Shown here one piece after another: positions 15,568 to 23,633 of a stretch of 26,723 nt of DNA. This DNA comes from Candidatus Nealsoniibacteriota bacterium (GTDB lineage Bacteria > Patescibacteriota > Minisyncoccia > Minisyncoccales > PWPS01). Numbering within the stretch: the first letter of the stretch is position 1; every line of letters begins with the position of its first letter. Below the pieces are notes generated by a model that saw only the letters and a program-made list of their open reading frames with translations, was not told the DNA's origin and made no database searches. The stretch lies in NCBI GenBank assembly GCA_003554445.1, contig PWGJ01000017.1:1-26723 (forward strand), read 5' to 3'. The position numbers and the translations under genes are program-made.

Positions 15568-16917
15568 ATGAAGAAAGAAAAACTCTGGCAATCAATTTTA
15601 GCTGAAATTCAACTTAATATATCTCAAGCTAACTTTAATACCTGGTTTAAAAATACTCAGCTTGTTGAATATAATGGCGATAATCTTACAATTGCCGTTC
15701 CTAATACTTTTACCAAAGAGTGGATTAAAAACAAACATAATGGAACAATAATGGAAGCTGTTGAAAGTTTAGGGGAAAAAGTGGATGAAATAAGTTATGT
15801 TATAAAGAAAAACAAAAAAGAAAAGAAAGAGGTAGAAAAAGAAGAGGTTAAAGAAAATGAAAGCCAGATGGAATTCGAAGAATTCAAAGTGGATCAGGAA
15901 TCAAATTTAAATCCCAAATACACTTTTGAAAATTTCATTGTCGGTCCTTTTAATGAATTATCACATGCCGCCGCATATGCCGTAGCTGAAAATCCCGGAT
16001 CCGTTTACAACCCTCTCTTTATATACGGAAAAGTCGGGTTGGGAAAAACTCATCTACTTCAGTCAATAGGTAATGAGGTTAAAAAATCATCAAAAAAAGT
16101 TAAATATATTCCTGCACAAAAATTTATAACCGGAGTAGTTAACGGAATAAGAAATGGAAAGATGGAAGAGTTTAAATCAAGATATAAGGATATAGATGTT
16201 CTTATAATAGATGATATTCAATTTTTATCCGGAAAAGAAAAGACTCAAGAAGAATTTTTTCATACTTTTAATGAACTGTATGAAAAAAACAAACAAATTA
16301 TACTATCTTCGGACAGACCTCCTAAATCAATTAGAGCTTTAACCGAAAGATTAAGATCAAGATTTGAAGGGGGAATGATTGCGGATATAAATTTTCCCGA
16401 TCTGGAAACGAGATTAGCTATATTAAAAACTAAAGCTCAAGAACGAAAAATAAAGATTCCTGATGAGGTTTGTGAATATATAGCAAAAAATATACAAAAA
16501 AATATTCGTGAATTGGAAGGAGCTCTCAATAAATTGATTGCCCATCATAAATTAACCGGAAAAAAGGTAACTATAGAAACAACTAAAAAAGTATTGAAAA
16601 ATCTACTTGAATCTCCCACAAAAAACGTATCTCCGGATCAAATAATAAAAGCCGTTACTAAATTTTATGATATTTCCGAAAGTGATTTAAAAGGTAATTC
16701 TAGAAAAAAAGAGATAGTAAAGCCGAGACAAGTGGTTATGTACCTACTTAGAGAAGAGTTGGAATATTCATTTCCTTTTATAGGAAAAAAGATAGGAGGT
16801 AAAGATCACACTACGGTCATGTATTCACATAAAAAAATAAAGAAAAAATTAGAAAAAGAAGATGAAGATATGAAAGAAGATATAACACTGATAAAACAGA
16901 TGATGCTTTCAGTTTAG
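15568..16917 (+). CDS. dnaA: Chromosomal replication initiator DnaA
   Basis: A 449-residue protein of normal length. Domain I (about 1-75, LWQSILAEIQLNISQANFNTWFKNTQ) is followed by a Lys/Glu-rich linker, then the AAA+ domain with Walker A GKVGLGKT at 154-161, Walker B VLIIDDIQFL with Asp215/Asp216, and RLRSRFEGG containing the arginine-finger region. Domain IV carries the DNA-binding signature GGKDHTTVMYSHKKI near the C-terminus. DnaA binds the origin boxes as an ATP-bound oligomer and melts the duplex. It is divergent from rpmH and followed by dnaN. Boxes on both sides of the gene suggest autoregulation and a possibly split origin. Confidence 0.98.
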   Translation: MKKEKLWQSILAEIQLNISQANFNTWFKNTQLVEYNGDNLTIAVPNTFTKEWIKNKHNGTIMEAVESLGEKVDEISYVIKKNKKEKKEVEKEEVKENESQMEFEEFKVDQESNLNPKYTFENFIVGPFNELSHAAAYAVAENPGSVYNPLFIYGKVGLGKTHLLQSIGNEVKKSSKKVKYIPAQKFITGVVNGIRNGKMEEFKSRYKDIDVLIIDDIQFLSGKEKTQEEFFHTFNELYEKNKQIILSSDRPPKSIRALTERLRSRFEGGMIADINFPDLETRLAILKTKAQERKIKIPDEVCEYIAKNIQKNIRELEGALNKLIAHHKLTGKKVTIETTKKVLKNLLESPTKNVSPDQIIKAVTKFYDISESDLKGNSRKKEIVKPRQVVMYLLREELEYSFPFIGKKIGGKDHTTVMYSHKKIKKKLEKEDEDMKEDITLIKQMMLSV

Positions 16918-16931
16918 TTTATTTACCGGCT

Positions 16932-17052
16932 GTTAATAAGTTGTTAAAAACGAATGGAAAAGATAGTGGAAAAAAAGTTAATAAAAAAAGTTAAATTTTA
17001 GTTAGAGAAGTTATTAACAATTTATTAACTGTTTAAAATAACCTTTTCCACG
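16932..17052. other. dnaA-dnaN intergenic region: further DnaA boxes and an inverted repeat
   Basis: This 234-base gap (16918-17151) has a minus-strand TTTTCCACT (16965-16973) and a plus-strand TTTTCCACG (17044-17052). A 19-base imperfect inverted repeat (GTTAATAAGTTGTTAAAAA at 16932-16950 against 17011-17029, 17 of 19 positions paired) encloses the first box. No gene is present. It may be a second origin half or a dnaN regulatory region. Confidence 0.5.
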
Positions 17053-17109
17053 ACTTTTCATTCAACTTAATCCAAGTTCAAAAAAATAGTTTTCCAAACC
17101 TTTAATAAA

Positions 17110-17115
17110 TATAAT
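17110..17115 (+). promoter_or_regulatory. dnaN promoter -10
   Basis: A perfect TATAAT lies 36 bases before the dnaN ATG. The hexamer 17 bases upstream (TAGTTT at 17087-17092) is a poor -35, so the call rests on the -10 and its position. Confidence 0.45.
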
Positions 17116-17151
17116 AAAAGGAAAATAAATAAAATAAATAATTAAAAAATC

Positions 17152-18276
17152 ATGAAATTAAAAATTCTTCAAGATAATTTAAAAGAAGGAGTTTCAATAA
17201 CTTCCAGGATAGCAACCAAGTCGGTTTCTTTACCTATTTTAAAAAATATTCATATAAAAACTGAAGATTCTTTTTTATGTCTTTCTTCCACCGATTTGGA
17301 AGTAGCAGTCAAGTGGTGGTCTCTTACCAAAACGGAAAAAGAAGGAGAAACGACTGTTCCATTGGATCTTTTTTCCAGTTTTATAAATTTGTTACCGAAA
17401 GAAGAAAAAGTTAATATAAGTTCTGAAGATAATAATATATCGGTTGAATGTAAAGATTATAAAACTAAAATAAAAGGATTGGATCCGGAAGATTTTCCGA
17501 TAATTCCCACAGTAGAAGAGGAAGAATCCATAACTATAAAAACAGATAATTTTTTAGAAGGTTTAAAACAGGTTGTTGATATTCCTTCCAATACTAAAGT
17601 AAAACCGGAAATATCGGGAGTTTACTTTTATTTTTCGGGTAAAACACTTAAATTGGTAGCGACTGACAGTTATAGGTTAGCTGAGAAGATAATATTTTTA
17701 GATAAAAAGGTATCCAGTGAATTTTCTTTTATTCTTCCTCAAAAAGCCGCTAAAGAGCTTTTAAATATATTTATTAATGAAGATGAGATAGATATTAAAT
17801 TCGATTCGAATCAAGTTCTCTTTGAATCTACAATGAAAGAGACCGATCATCCCAAAGTGCAACTTACTTCCAAATTGATAGAAGGTGAATATCCCAACTA
17901 TCAAGCAATTATACCGGAAGAATCAAATACTCAAATTTTACTTGATAAAGAAGAATTTTTAAACAAAATAAAAGCCGCCAGTTTATTTAGCGGAAAAGTT
18001 AATGAAGTCACTCTGAGTATAAAAGAAAAGGAAGATGAGGTAAAAATCTTAAGTGAAGATAATGATTTGGGAAATTATGAAACGGCTATAAAAGGAAAAA
18101 CCGATGGAGAGGATGTCGATATATCTTTTAATCACAGATTTTTAAAGGACGGATTGTCGGAGATTAAATCTTCGGAGATAGTTTTATCGGTCAATGATGA
18201 ATCGAGTCCGGGAAAGATAACTCCGGTCGGTAATGATGATTTTTTGTATGTCGTAATGCCTATTAAAAATAATTAA
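17152..18276 (+). CDS. dnaN: DNA polymerase III beta subunit (sliding clamp)
   Basis: A 374-residue protein of normal length. It opens MKLKILQDNLKEGVSITSRIATKSVSLPILKNIHIKT, the usual clamp N-terminus. The three-domain repeat is supported by GVYFYFSGKTLKLVATDSYRLAEKII (domain II, the conserved A-T-D-x-x-R-L-A motif) and by EGEYPNYQAIIP (start of domain III). It ends FLYVVMPIKNN, matching the conserved clamp C-terminus. The dimeric ring tethers the replicative polymerase to DNA. It follows dnaA as usual, but recF and gyrB do not follow. Instead its stop codon shares TTAA with the convergent penicillin-binding protein gene. Confidence 0.97.
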   Translation: MKLKILQDNLKEGVSITSRIATKSVSLPILKNIHIKTEDSFLCLSSTDLEVAVKWWSLTKTEKEGETTVPLDLFSSFINLLPKEEKVNISSEDNNISVECKDYKTKIKGLDPEDFPIIPTVEEEESITIKTDNFLEGLKQVVDIPSNTKVKPEISGVYFYFSGKTLKLVATDSYRLAEKIIFLDKKVSSEFSFILPQKAAKELLNIFINEDEIDIKFDSNQVLFESTMKETDHPKVQLTSKLIEGEYPNYQAIIPEESNTQILLDKEEFLNKIKAASLFSGKVNEVTLSIKEKEDEVKILSEDNDLGNYETAIKGKTDGEDVDISFNHRFLKDGLSEIKSSEIVLSVNDESSPGKITPVGNDDFLYVVMPIKNN

Positions 18277-20153
18277 TTATTAATAGACTCTTCCATTAAT
18301 ACTCGCCAAGTCGGGCCGGCCACCGAAAGACCGGGAGCGTTAACCATTGATTGGTTATTATTATTTCCGGTCCATACCCCGACTACTATATCGGATGTAT
18401 AACCCATAGCCCAGCCGTCACGAAAATTTTGTGTGGATCCGGTTTTTACCGCTACTTCATTATCCGGGAAATGAAGTAATGAATTTGATCCGAACATTGG
18501 TGCTCTTGCATCATTATCACTTAATATACTGGTAATCTCTCTCGCTACCGAAGATTCCAAAACTCTTCTCGGAGTAGAGTTGCTTCTCATAATAGTATTT
18601 CCCGAAGAATCTTCTATCTTTGAAATATATGAAATCGGATATTTTATTCCTTCGGTTGCAAAAACTCCGTAAGCGGAAGTTAATTCCGTAAGTTTTACTT
18701 CACCACCACCTAAAACCAATGGTAGACCATAATGGTAAGGATCTTCCGTAAAAGTGGTTATTCCGAATCTTTCAGATAGTCTTATACTTTGAGGAAGACC
18801 GGCCATGTCGGCCAATACTTTTACCGAAGGAACATTCAAAGATTGAGCTAAAGAATCTCTTAAAGTTACTTCTCCTCTAAATCTTCCATCATAATTTCTC
18901 GGAATATAAGGATCAGCTTCCGTTCCGAAATTTGTTCTTTCATCTATAACGGTAGTGTTTCCACTGTATCCGTTTCTGAAAGCTTCCGCATAAACAAAAG
19001 GTTTAAAAGCTGATCCCGGCTGTCTTCCTCTTAAAGCTACATTGGTATAAGGATCAAAAAGACACGATTTTCCGGGAACACAATCTTCGGGATATCTTTC
19101 ACCATAATAATCAGCCGAACCCACCATTGCTAAAATTTCTCCACTATTGGGATCGGTAATGACAATTGAAATATTGTGAGCATTATGTTGTTCTTTATTT
19201 CTTTCCGCCATCAATCTTGCCACCCCTTCAGCTTTTCTTTGAAGTTCAAAATCTATGGTCGTATATATTTTTAAACCTCTCTCGCTTAAAAATTCGCTAC
19301 CGTAAGTATCTTCGAGTTGTTCTTTTACATTTAAAACGAAGTGTGGTGCTCTGAGATAATTTCTGAATCTTGAAAATTCAGGCTCTTCATCTATTGCTTT
19401 TTGTCTTTCCTTTTCATCTATAAAATCCAAAGAAGCCATTCTATTTATTACATAATTTCTTCTTCCCATAAGAGCATCCAGATTATCACCGTACGGAGAA
19501 AGAGCGGAAGGTGATCTGATCATGGCGACGAGAGTAGCTGATTCCTCCACTGTTAGTTCCGAAACCGATTTATCGAAAAAGGATTGAGCGGCGGTTTCTA
19601 TCCCGTAAACATTATGACCAAAAGGAATTTGATTAAAATAAAATTCCAAGATTTCATCCTTTGAATATCTTCTTTCCAATTCAACAGTTAAAATCATTTC
19701 TCTTACTTTTCTCATAAAAGTCCTTTCTTGAGTAAGAAGTGCTGATCTGGTTAACTGTTGAGATATGGTTGACCCACCGGCAGCCAACCTTCTTTCCCTC
19801 AAATTGATTAAAATTGATCTTCCTATTCCCTCCATGTCAATTCCGTAATGTTCATAAAACCGAGAATCTTCGGCGGCTAAAAGAGCATCTATCAGATGGT
19901 CCGGAACTTGATCTATATCAATTAAATCTCTTCTTTCTTCTCCGTGGACAGTATAGAGTAAATGTTCACCGGTTCGGTCGTAAATTCTTGTCGGTCTGCT
20001 TATCGTTCTGCTGACAAAGTCCTCCGGTCTGGGTAAATCTCTACCAAAATATATAAAAGCCACGGAGCCGAAAAACAAACCTAAAAACAGCAAAGCTATC
20101 ACTCCGTAGAATAAAATTGCAAAGGCTTCTTTTATTTTTTTAAGTATTTTCAT
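18273..20153 (-). CDS. Class A penicillin-binding protein (transglycosylase/transpeptidase)
   Basis: A 626-residue protein with a short cytoplasmic N-terminus and one membrane helix at about 12-36. The GT51 transglycosylase domain shows catalytic AAEDSRFYEHYGID (Glu95), GGSTISQQL (126-134), a TVELERRYSKDEILEFYFNQIPFG stretch and TAAQSFF. The transpeptidase domain has the S-x-x-K motif GSAFKP (Ser381, Lys384), S-L-N (438-440) and KTGS (570-573), so both activities look intact. It polymerises and crosslinks peptidoglycan outside the membrane. An upstream in-frame ATG at 20165 lies inside the probable -10 element, so the ATG at 20153 is preferred. This gives an almost leaderless mRNA. A PBP1A/2C-like name is reasonable, but the exact subclass is not settled. 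Confidence 0.93.
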   Translation of the reverse strand: MKILKKIKEAFAILFYGVIALLFLGLFFGSVAFIYFGRDLPRPEDFVSRTISRPTRIYDRTGEHLLYTVHGEERRDLIDIDQVPDHLIDALLAAEDSRFYEHYGIDMEGIGRSILINLRERRLAAGGSTISQQLTRSALLTQERTFMRKVREMILTVELERRYSKDEILEFYFNQIPFGHNVYGIETAAQSFFDKSVSELTVEESATLVAMIRSPSALSPYGDNLDALMGRRNYVINRMASLDFIDEKERQKAIDEEPEFSRFRNYLRAPHFVLNVKEQLEDTYGSEFLSERGLKIYTTIDFELQRKAEGVARLMAERNKEQHNAHNISIVITDPNSGEILAMVGSADYYGERYPEDCVPGKSCLFDPYTNVALRGRQPGSAFKPFVYAEAFRNGYSGNTTVIDERTNFGTEADPYIPRNYDGRFRGEVTLRDSLAQSLNVPSVKVLADMAGLPQSIRLSERFGITTFTEDPYHYGLPLVLGGGEVKLTELTSAYGVFATEGIKYPISYISKIEDSSGNTIMRSNSTPRRVLESSVAREITSILSDNDARAPMFGSNSLLHFPDNEVAVKTGSTQNFRDGWAMGYTSDIVVGVWTGNNNNQSMVNAPGLSVAGPTWRVLMEESINN

Positions 20154-20163
20154 TTCAGTTAAC

Positions 20164-20192
20164 ATTATACCACATTAAGTTTCCGATTTAAA
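20164..20192 (-). promoter_or_regulatory. Promoter of the penicillin-binding protein gene
   Basis: On the minus strand a perfect TATAAT (20164-20169) is preceded by TTTAAA after 17 bases (20187-20192). The predicted start, near 20157, leaves only about 4 bases before the ATG at 20153 and excludes the alternative ATG at 20165. Confidence 0.65.
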
Positions 20193-20206
20193 ATAAAAAT
20201 TATTTA

Positions 20207-20215
20207 TGCTAAAAT
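20207..20215 (+). promoter_or_regulatory. tyrS promoter (extended -10)
   Basis: TGCTAAAAT (TG-n plus TAAAAT) lies about 22 bases before the tyrS ATG. The -35 region is only A/T-rich. It is divergent from the penicillin-binding protein promoter. Confidence 0.5.
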
Positions 20216-20236
20216 TAAACTAAAAATTAGAAAATT

Positions 20237-21430
20237 ATGAATAAAAGTAAAGAAGAATTAATAAACAGAATACTGGAAAAGGGAACCGAAGACATAGTCG
20301 GTAAAAAAGAGCTAAGAAAAAAGTTGGAAGAAGATGAAAAGTTAACGGTAAAATTGGGACTCGACCCTACCGGAAAAGATTTCCACTTGGGGCATGCATC
20401 GATGCTGTGGAGACTCAGATTTTTTCAAGAATTGGGTAATAAAGTTGTTTTTATAATTGGTGATTTTACCGCTAAAATAGGTGATGCTTCGGACAAGCAA
20501 GAGATGAGGGATAGAGTTACCGATAAAGAGATTAAAGAAAATATGAAAGACTATGAAGAGCAATTGGAGAAGATATTGGATATGGACAAGGTTGAAGTTA
20601 GATACAACAGTGAGTGGTTTAATGATTTCAGGCTGGAAGAATTGATTCCTTTAGCTATGGAATTTACCGCTCAGCAAATGATAAGGAGAAGAAATTTTAA
20701 AAAAAGATGGGAAGAAGAAAAGCCGATAGGTCTTCATGAAATTTTATATCCCCTGTTGCAAGGATATGATTCGGTAGCCATTGAGGCCGATGTTGAAATA
20801 GGAGGTTTCGATCAACTTTTTAATTTAAAAACGGGTAGAAAAATTCAAAAATTTTACGGACAAAACCCACAAATAATAATTACTTCCGAAATGCTTTACG
20901 GTCTTGACGGACGAGAGATGTCCACCAGTTGGGGTAATACGGTAAACATAACCGACAATCCCAAAGAGATGTACGGAAAAATTCTTTCCTTGAAAGATGA
21001 CCTGATTATGAATTATTTTAATTTGTGTGCCTTTTACAGTGAAAAAGAATTAGAGAGAATTAAAAAGGATTTGAAAAAGAAGAATCCGAAAGAAGTTAAA
21101 AAAGAATTGGCCAGAGCCATAGTTAGTCTTTATCACGGAGAGGAGGATGCTGAGAAAGCGGAAAAGGAATTTGAGAAGATATTTGAAGAAGGTGGAGTTC
21201 CCGACGATATGCCTGAGATTAATATTGAAAAAGAAAAAATAGGAGCCTTGAATCTTGTTCATGCCACGGGATTGGTTGATTCTAAGTCTCAGTCAAAGCG
21301 ATTAATAAAACAAGGCGCCGTTAAAATTAACGGCGAAAAAATAAAAGATTGGAAAAAAGATATCGAAGTGGTGGATGGAATGGTTATTAAAATAGGGAAA
21401 AAGAGATTTGCAAAAATAGTTAAGAAATAA
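20237..21430 (+). CDS. tyrS: Tyrosyl-tRNA synthetase
   Basis: A 397-residue class I synthetase of usual length. The ATP-binding HIGH motif is HLGH (50-53) in GLDPTGKDFHLGHASML. Substrate-pocket segments YPLLQGYDSVAIEADVEIGGFDQLFN are typical of TyrRS. The KMSKS loop is REMSTSWGN, with Glu227 at the first Lys position and Thr230 at the second Lys position. The C-terminal S4 RNA-binding domain is present (about 332-395, LVHATGLVDSKSQSKRLIKQGAVKINGEKI). It charges tRNA-Tyr in the cytoplasm. Its last 11 bases overlap the convergent ruvC gene, and its coding sequence hides a GC-rich palindrome at 21316-21335. Confidence 0.95.
   Translation: MNKSKEELINRILEKGTEDIVGKKELRKKLEEDEKLTVKLGLDPTGKDFHLGHASMLWRLRFFQELGNKVVFIIGDFTAKIGDASDKQEMRDRVTDKEIKENMKDYEEQLEKILDMDKVEVRYNSEWFNDFRLEELIPLAMEFTAQQMIRRRNFKKRWEEEKPIGLHEILYPLLQGYDSVAIEADVEIGGFDQLFNLKTGRKIQKFYGQNPQIIITSEMLYGLDGREMSTSWGNTVNITDNPKEMYGKILSLKDDLIMNYFNLCAFYSEKELERIKKDLKKKNPKEVKKELARAIVSLYHGEEDAEKAEKEFEKIFEEGGVPDDMPEINIEKEKIGALNLVHATGLVDSKSQSKRLIKQGAVKINGEKIKDWKKDIEVVDGMVIKIGKKRFAKIVKK
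21316..21335 (-). terminator. Possible minus-strand terminator inside tyrS
   Basis: CGCCGTTAA (21316-21324) and TTAACGGCG (21327-21335) are perfect 9-base inverted arms. On the minus strand the hairpin lies about 85 bases past the ruvC stop and is followed by CCTTGTTTTATT, a modest U-rich tract. It could end the pilB-ruvC transcript within the antisense of tyrS. Confidence 0.35.
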
Positions 21431-21908
21431 GAGAATCTCTCTGTATTTTTTGAGAACCGCATATAGCTGCTCCCAGTGCATCGGCTGCGTCATTCGGACG
21501 TGGCCTTTCTTTTAGATTTAATTGAGATTTAATCATCCTTTGAACTTGCATCTTTTTAGCATTACCATGACCGGCCACTGTAGATTTAATTTGAGATGGA
21601 GTAAATTCGTAAATTTTCAAACCTTTTTTAGCTGCCTTAAGCATTGCAATTCCCTTTGCTTGGCTTACGGTCATCGCCGTTTTTACATTTTTACTGAAAT
21701 AAACTTTTTCTATAGCCAAAACCGATGGTGAAAAATCATCCAATATCTTCTCCAAGTCCCGGTCTATTTTTTTAAGACGATCGGCATCGGATAAATTTTT
21801 ATCGGTTTCTATTAAACCGTATTCCAGACAGGTCAAGTTCATCCCGTCTTTTTTTATAACCCCGTAACCCATCGTGGCGGTTCCGGGATCTATTCCCAAT
21901 ATATTCAT
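21420..21908 (-). CDS. ruvC: Holliday junction endonuclease RuvC
   Basis: A 162-residue protein. All four acidic catalytic positions are visible: Asp7 in MNILGIDPGTATMGYG, Glu67 in LAIEKVYF, and Asp140 and Asp143 in PRPNDAADALGAAIC. STVAGHGNAKKMQVQRMI is the usual RuvC stretch near residue 110. RuvC dimers cut four-way junctions, together with the RuvB motor encoded two genes upstream. Its ATG overlaps the yebC stop by one base (TGATG), so translation is coupled. It is the last gene of the operon and overlaps the convergent tyrS end by 11 bases. Confidence 0.96.
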   Translation of the reverse strand: MNILGIDPGTATMGYGVIKKDGMNLTCLEYGLIETDKNLSDADRLKKIDRDLEKILDDFSPSVLAIEKVYFSKNVKTAMTVSQAKGIAMLKAAKKGLKIYEFTPSQIKSTVAGHGNAKKMQVQRMIKSQLNLKERPRPNDAADALGAAICGSQKIQRDSLIS

Positions 21909-22609
21909 CAGTTTTTAGTGGTAAAATATAATTGATCCACTTCGTCGTGTTCCTCAAGTTTTTCCAAGAAATTTTCATACTGATCGCTCAACTCCGTTTT
22001 TCTTTTGGGTTTGTATCCCAAAGCTGAAGATTCCATCTCAATTCCTTCTTCTTTTATATTTTTTTTAACCTCTCCGAGTTTATCCGGGGCAGTATAAATT
22101 ATTAAAATATCGTCTTTATAATCGATATCTTCGGCCCCCGCTTCGATTGCTTTTAATTCATTTTTCTCCGTATTTTTTATCTCTATAACTCCTTTCCGAT
22201 CAAAAAGCCAACTGACGGAACCCGGTTTGGCCGGTTTTCCTCCGGCCCTCTTTAAAATTTGATTTATTTCGGCAACTGTTCTGTTTTTGTTGTCCGTGGC
22301 TCCTTGTATAATTACCGCTAATCCGTCGGGACCGTATATTTCAAGGGTAAAGTCATTTAAAGAGCCCTCTTCTCCTTCTCCGGCTCCTTTTTTAATTGCT
22401 TTTTCAATATTCTCTTTGGGCATATCTTCCGCTTTTGCCTTCTCTATTGCAGTACTTAAAGCCGGATTCATGTCCGGATCTTTTTCTCCGTCATTCTCTC
22501 TGACGGCCGTAGCTATCATCTTGGAAATCCTGGAGAACTTTTTTGATCTCTTTTTATCTTTTTTCTCTTTTTTTCTTTTTATATTGCTCCAATGACTGTG
22601 TCCTGCCAT
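21908..22609 (-). CDS. yebC: YebC/PmpR family protein
   Basis: A 233-residue protein of typical family length (about 240). The N-terminus MAGHSHWSNIKRKKEKKDKKRSKKFSRISKMI is the conserved YebC start, followed by PALSTAIEKAKAEDMPKENIEKAIKKGAGEG, YGPDGLAVIIQGATDNKNRTVAEI and KRAGGKPAKPGSVSWLFDRKGVI. The family was described as transcription regulators, and more recent work links members to translation through difficult sequences such as polyproline. Which role applies here is not decided by sequence. It sits between ruvB and ruvC, a common neighbourhood in bacteria, where ruvA is usually also present. Confidence 0.95.
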   Translation of the reverse strand: MAGHSHWSNIKRKKEKKDKKRSKKFSRISKMIATAVRENDGEKDPDMNPALSTAIEKAKAEDMPKENIEKAIKKGAGEGEEGSLNDFTLEIYGPDGLAVIIQGATDNKNRTVAEINQILKRAGGKPAKPGSVSWLFDRKGVIEIKNTEKNELKAIEAGAEDIDYKDDILIIYTAPDKLGEVKKNIKEEGIEMESSALGYKPKRKTELSDQYENFLEKLEEHDEVDQLYFTTKN

Positions 22610-22619
22610 ATTTTTAATT

Positions 22620-23633
22620 TTACACTTCCTTTTTTTCTTTATTTAAATGTTCGTAAGCCTTTTTTGTTGCCACTCTTCCTCTGGAAGTTCTTTTTATAAA
22701 GTCTATTTGAACCAGGTAAGGTTCGTATATTTCCAGGATCGTATCTTTATTTTCATTTGCCGCTGCCGCTATCGCCTTTATTCCCGCCGGTCCGCCGTTG
22801 AATTTTTCAATTATGGTTTCCAATATATTTATATCTCCCGACTCCAACCCTTTCTCGTCGATATTCAGGTTTTTGAATGTTTTTTCCGTTATTTCGGGAG
22901 TAATAATGCCATCTTTTTTAACTTCTGCAAAGTCCCTGACTCTTTTTAAGAGTCTGTTTGCCACTCTGGGGGTAAATCTACTCCTGGCGGCAATCTTTTC
23001 GACTGAGTCTCCTTTGATTTCGACACCCAGCAGACCGGCGGACCTTCTGATTATTTTTTGTATCTCTTTTTGACTGTAAGGTTCAAGCCTGAAGGTGGCT
23101 CCGAATCTGTTTCGAAGCGGTCCGGAAAGCAGTGCCAGTTGGGTGGTTGCTCCGATAAGAGTAAATTGAGGGATATTGAGATCCACCGTTCTGGCCATAG
23201 GGCCATTTCCGACGACTAAATTCAAGTTAAATTCCTCTAAAACCGGATATATCATCTCTTCACAAACCTTATTCAGCCTGTGAATCTCGTCGATGAAAAG
23301 TATGTCTCCTTCTGAAAGATTGGTCAGTATGGCAGCCAATTCTCCGGTCTTTTTTATTGCCGGGCCGGAAGTGACTCTTATGCCCGCCCCCGTCTCTTTT
23401 GCCAAAAGATAAGCAAGAGTCGTTTTACCCAAACCGGAATTACCGTGAAAAAGCATATGCTCGGGAGCCTTGTCTCCTCTTTTTTGAGCCGCCTCTATTA
23501 TAATTTGAATATTTTTCTTAACCTTTTTTTGACCGATATAATCTTCCCATTTCTTCGGTCTCAGAGCCAAATCCAAAGTTTTATCGTATTCGGTCTGTTC
23601 GGGAGTTGTTTTTTTATTGTTTTTTTCAGTCAT
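22620..23633 (-). CDS. ruvB: Holliday junction branch-migration ATPase RuvB
   Basis: A 337-residue protein of normal length. LDLALRPKKWEDYIGQ is the family start. Walker A reads GNSGLGKTT (64-72), slightly unusual in having Asn-Ser where Pro-Pro is common. Walker B/DEIH is at 115-118, the sensor region is GATTQLALLSGPLRNRFG with the arginine finger Arg174, and the winged-helix end is FIKRTSRGRVATKKAYEHL. RuvB hexamers drive branch migration, normally with RuvA, which is not encoded here. Its ATG overlaps the pilB stop (ATGA), so the two genes are coupled. Confidence 0.97.
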   Translation of the reverse strand: MTEKNNKKTTPEQTEYDKTLDLALRPKKWEDYIGQKKVKKNIQIIIEAAQKRGDKAPEHMLFHGNSGLGKTTLAYLLAKETGAGIRVTSGPAIKKTGELAAILTNLSEGDILFIDEIHRLNKVCEEMIYPVLEEFNLNLVVGNGPMARTVDLNIPQFTLIGATTQLALLSGPLRNRFGATFRLEPYSQKEIQKIIRRSAGLLGVEIKGDSVEKIAARSRFTPRVANRLLKRVRDFAEVKKDGIITPEITEKTFKNLNIDEKGLESGDINILETIIEKFNGGPAGIKAIAAAANENKDTILEIYEPYLVQIDFIKRTSRGRVATKKAYEHLNKEKKEV

